Positions 61,128-64,000 of a stretch of 64,000 bases of DNA are shown here, piece after piece. A program made the position numbers and the translations under genes. Numbering within the stretch: position 1 is the stretch's first letter; every line of letters begins with the position of its first letter. The notes under the pieces were generated by a model that worked only from the letters and a program-made list of their open reading frames with translations, did not search any database and was not told the DNA's origin. Origin of the DNA: Mauremys mutica (Eukaryota > Chordata > Testudines > Geoemydidae). The stretch is taken from NCBI RefSeq assembly GCF_020497125.1, contig NC_059072.1, positions 301,462,781-301,526,780 on the forward strand. The letters are read 5' to 3'.

Positions 61128-61282
61128 TTCAATGTAGTTGTAGCCATGTTGGTCTCAGGAGAAGAAGAGAGAAGATAGGTGAGGTAGTATATTTTATTGG
61201 GCCAACATCTATTGGTGAGAGAGACAAGCTTTCAAGCCCCACAGAGCTGCTCTTTGTGGCTTGGAAGCTTGTTTCTCTCACC
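61128..61282 (+). mobile_element. Older tRNA-derived SINE
   Basis: Head agttgtagccatgttggtct, then ggtgaggtagtatattttat, ttggtgagagagacaagctt and cacagagctgctctttgtgg. An internal inverted pair (caagctttcaagc / gcttggaagcttg) is visible. It is more diverged than the fold-back SINEs. Confidence 0.75.
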
Positions 61283-62274
61283 AACAGTACTTGTAAAATG
61301 GACAGACCTGCCAAACTCAAGTAAACATGCAGATATATTTTGTCATTTAAATCGTTCCCTGCTGTCCTAGATTCTAACTACCCTGGTAAGAGAAAGATGC
61401 CCATCAAAATATCAGAACAGCTATATCTTAATTCTACTATATAAGCAGTCTTGGACCACTAAAGCTCTTCTTTCTTAAATCAACTTTTTAATTTAAAATT
61501 TAAAAAAAATCTGAAGTCAAAGCTTAAAGGGTAATTTCAAATGATCCCAACTGGGAACGCAGATAATTAGATTTATAATGATTATGTGATCTGTAAAGAG
61601 GGGAAAGAAAATTAACATCAAAAGATTAACACACAATTTATACTAAGTGTTGCTTGTAGGGACACCAAAAGGTCATTCCCCTCCACCCCCCTGTTCAGTT
61701 GATTGTTAAAGATCTCAAAATAATTATGTTTATTTTGAAAAGACAGCATATGTGTCGAGTCAGTCTCTTCTTTTTAAAACTGGCATACTTCATCAGTTTA
61801 TCAGTGAAGTGGAAAAGGCACAAGGCACACTGTATAGCTTTTCAAAACAGGAATTAATATCACCCCTTTAATCATCAATCACTAAAACAAATATATTAGC
61901 TATGACAGGGAGTTGCAGTGGTAGCAGTGCAGATTCTCAGTCAAAAAAAAAAGCCTACAAAAATAGGGAAAGCCAGCAACAAAGCAGTGAAAGTCATTTT
62001 AAATAATAGTAAGAATGTCTTCCAAATACCTAACATTGCTATATACATCTAATATTGGTATTTTGTTACCAGTGACAAATATACAAATATACTATGTCAA
62101 ACCGTTTACCAGCAAAGCCACTGTGCACCTTAGCACATCCACACACAAACGGTGGGGGAGAAGTTTTTTGAAATTTCAGTTAGTAGATAGCAAAGAATGA
62201 ACTGAAGTCTTAATGTGGCTACTTAAAGGAGCACCCTGACTAAACCTGCTTCTGTATTTCTATTCAGTTAAAAG

Positions 62275-62294
62275 GAGAGAGAGAGAGAGAGAGA
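62275..62294. repeat. GA microsatellite
   Basis: About ten GA units. Confidence 0.9.
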
Positions 62295-63075
62295 TTCTAC
62301 AACCTCTAGTTTCATGAAAAGGTACAGCAGTCTATATTCTCAAAGACAGCCTTCCAGAGGAGAGTATAGAGAACAACTATGTCCCAAACTAAAGGCAAGA
62401 GCATGAAGTAGCTAGGATTTTCAGGCCTCCTCTCTCTCTTTCTGGGCACTGACTCATTTCAATTTTCCAGGGAGATATTTTTAGGGAGAGTTCTCTCAGG
62501 ACAGAGCCAGCCAGATGCTCTAAAGTTCTCAAGCAGCATTTTTCTTACTCTTCCTACTTGTAAATTTTGATTATCAAAAGACATATTTTTTTCAACAATT
62601 AAGGTATGTATGGTGAAATCAATGTTTACAGACACTTACTGAATGCTTCCAAGCCTACAGATATTTTAAAACGTGGTGTCTCCCCGAAACCATATACCTC
62701 TCACCCTTTTTTTTTTTCATGACTCAGGATACTATATTCAAGACAGTAGATAAAAGAAGAACACCAGGGTTTCTATGGTTTTGCAACTATATTCAACTAT
62801 ATAGAGTTTGTTTACTCATATAACCTGATCTAATCTGGGTTTTTAAAACTATACTTTGGAAATATGGATATTCTGGCATGGTCACACACAGCCAAAGATT
62901 TTAGTGAGAAGAATGGACCTGTTTCAAATTGCATAGTTGCTCAATTTGGTTGAATCTGTAACTGAAAACAAATGGAAGCACACTTTCATAGCTATATCAC
63001 TGAATTCTTCATACCTTTCTTTAACAGAAATTCAGAATTCCTGGTTTGTTAGATTTGAAAACTTAACCTTCTGCA

Positions 63076-64000
63076 CAGGGCCGGACCACAACATTTTGGC
63101 ACCTGAGGCGGGGAGCTCAAATGACAGCGCCATACCCCCTCGCTTGGGCCAAAACTTTGAAAGGTCTCAATTCTGCCTTCCTCCTGTTCTACTCCTCTCA
63201 TGGTACTGCTCTGCTACCTACCCCAATAAAGGAGAACTAACCACTTAATATGCCTTGTTCAAAAATTTTAAGTAACACTTTCAAACACCGGAACATGTAA
63301 CTTTTCTTGTCTGTGTAGTAAATACTGGCATTTTTATCTGTTTGAATAATCAAAGTGGTGCTTTCCGTGCCTTCTTGGTTGCAAAGATTTGAACTGCTTG
63401 CTGAAGGTCCACAGTCTGGGCCAGCTCATGCTCTATTGAGATGGTTGCAAGGCCGACCAGCCTCTCCTGTGTCATTGTGGAGCATAGATGTGTTTTTATT
63501 AACTTCAGCTTGGAGAAGCTGCGTTCTCCACTGGCAACTGATACAGGAAGTGTTAGAAGTATGCACAGAGTAACAAAAGCATTTGGAAAGAGGGTGGTCA
63601 TCTTATTTATGCACATATATTCCAGAACAGCCTTTTGAGTTGATCCTGCTGAAATGTATCTTGAAAAGCCTTTCAGTTCATCACCTAAATCACTCGCATC
63701 AATATTGTGCGTGTCATTATGTGTCAACACTGTCTCTAGTGCCCTGCACTGCTGGTGTAGGTCTTCTTCAGGTATAGTGAGGAGTTTTGGAATATCATAC
63801 AACATCCCAAATATACCGCTGTTCCTTGAGCTGCATGAAACGTTCTTCAGCTGACTGTATTGCACAATCTAGCACCTGGTTAAAGAATTCAACTTTGAAT
63901 TGTTGTTTGGAGTCTCTTATGGGATAATCCCATGCCTCGTAATCAAAATGTATTCTTGAATGGGTGGGAAAATAGCATCAGTGTGAAGTAACTCTGCCAA
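63076..64000 (-). mobile_element. hAT DNA transposon, left end (runs off the window)
   Basis: The left terminus cagggccggaccacaaca is at 63076, followed by a short non-coding part and the transposase 3' end (63350 on). The element continues past 64000, so its other end and duplication partner (cttctgca expected) are not visible. Confidence 0.8.
63350..64000 (-). pseudogene. hAT transposase C-terminal fragment, frameshifted
   Basis: The minus-strand frame 63865-63350 encodes the hAT C-terminal dimerisation region, with the hallmark LPVSVASGERSFSKLKLIKT followed by HLCSTMTQERLVGLATISIE. Continuing upstream, a second frame (about 63985-63820) reads FKVEFFNQVLDCAIQSAEER then FMQLKE, clearly the same protein, so one frameshift lies near 63820 and a TGA follows in that frame. 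The N-terminal zinc finger and catalytic DDE parts are outside the window or lost. As seen, it is a broken gene. It could act on short elements with related termini only if an intact copy exists elsewhere. Confidence 0.88.

Larger units (their letters stand above)
1..64000 (-). other. VWA8: VWA8 gene, internal portion (16 exons and their introns)
   Basis: The window lies entirely within one minus-strand gene. The joined exons read as VWA8, a large mitochondrial AAA+ ATPase that also carries a C-terminal von Willebrand factor A domain. Recognition rests on several conserved blocks: HILVIDEADKAPTNVTCILK (Walker B), VLANRPGFPFLGNDFF (sensor 1 region), LRQYGPDVPEPILQKLVAAF, NVFDFDSYNN, YDIFPRT and LWETGL. 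All 16 exons have AG/GT borders and their phases chain without a break, so the locus looks intact. From memory the human protein is about 1,900 residues and this piece corresponds roughly to residues 800-1540. The first AAA+ part, the P-loop exon before exon 1 and the VWA/MIDAS domain lie outside the window. Promoter and polyadenylation sites of the full-length transcript are therefore not visible. Confidence 0.96.
54522..64000 (-). other. VWA8 intron upstream of exon 1 (partial)
   Basis: At least 9.4 kb of intron. Recognised contents are a CR1 3' end with a nested MITE (56110-56679), a Tigger-like MITE (57250-57577), an older SINE (61128-61282), a GA run (62275-62294) and an hAT fragment (63076-64000). 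The rest, including 54522-56109, 57580-61127 and 61283-63075, is AT-rich sequence in which I see no gene. The preceding VWA8 exon (P-loop peptide) was searched for by eye and not found. Confidence 0.8.

Noticed and set aside
1..64000. CRISPR array, phage, operon or bacterial defence system
   Set aside because: No regular spaced repeats or dense gene arrangement; spliced exons, CR1 and SINEs show vertebrate DNA.

Overview
The window is vertebrate nuclear DNA, most likely from a turtle. It is AT-rich and intron-dominated, and densely seeded with CR1 LINEs, with a tRNA-derived SINE whose body reads 'AAGTGGGTATTCACCCACGA', and with several families of hAT, PIF/Harbinger-like and Tigger-like MITEs. 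That SINE and its pairing with CR1 are, from memory, typical of cryptodiran turtles; no database was searched.

The only gene I can support is a central piece of VWA8 (von Willebrand factor A domain-containing protein 8, a large mitochondrial AAA+ ATPase), on the minus strand across the whole window. I located sixteen consecutive coding exons between 54521 and 2614. All have AG acceptors and GT donors, and all keep frame from one to the next (2,203 coding bases, about 734 codons). They encode the stretch just after a missing P-loop exon: a Walker B/sensor-1 AAA+ segment (exons 1-4), its helical tail (exon 5), and a long beta-rich middle region (exons 6-16). The N-terminal AAA+ part lies beyond 64000 and the C-terminal VWA domain beyond base 1.

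Layout in transcription order (right to left): a partial upstream intron (64000-54522) holding an hAT transposase fragment and nested repeats; exons 1-4 (54521-49191); two introns of about 8 kb around exon 5 (40937-40786); exons 6-8 (32469-29386); an 8.6-kb intron; a compact cluster of exons 9-13 (20816-16301) that includes a 100-bp intron; then exons 14-16 (10979-2614), separated by introns largely built of CR1.

No bacterial-type operon, CRISPR array or defence system is present. The most interesting structures are in the mobile DNA. Three SINE insertions are tail-to-tail fold-backs, each bounded by one target-site duplication. A tandem duplication of about 1 kb carries a MITE with an internal 110-bp triplicate. 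Several hAT MITEs have exact 8-bp duplications, two of them nested in CR1 3' ends. An hAT transposase fragment may belong to the same group as one of the short elements. One VWA8 splice donor would place a stop one codon downstream if the intron were retained.
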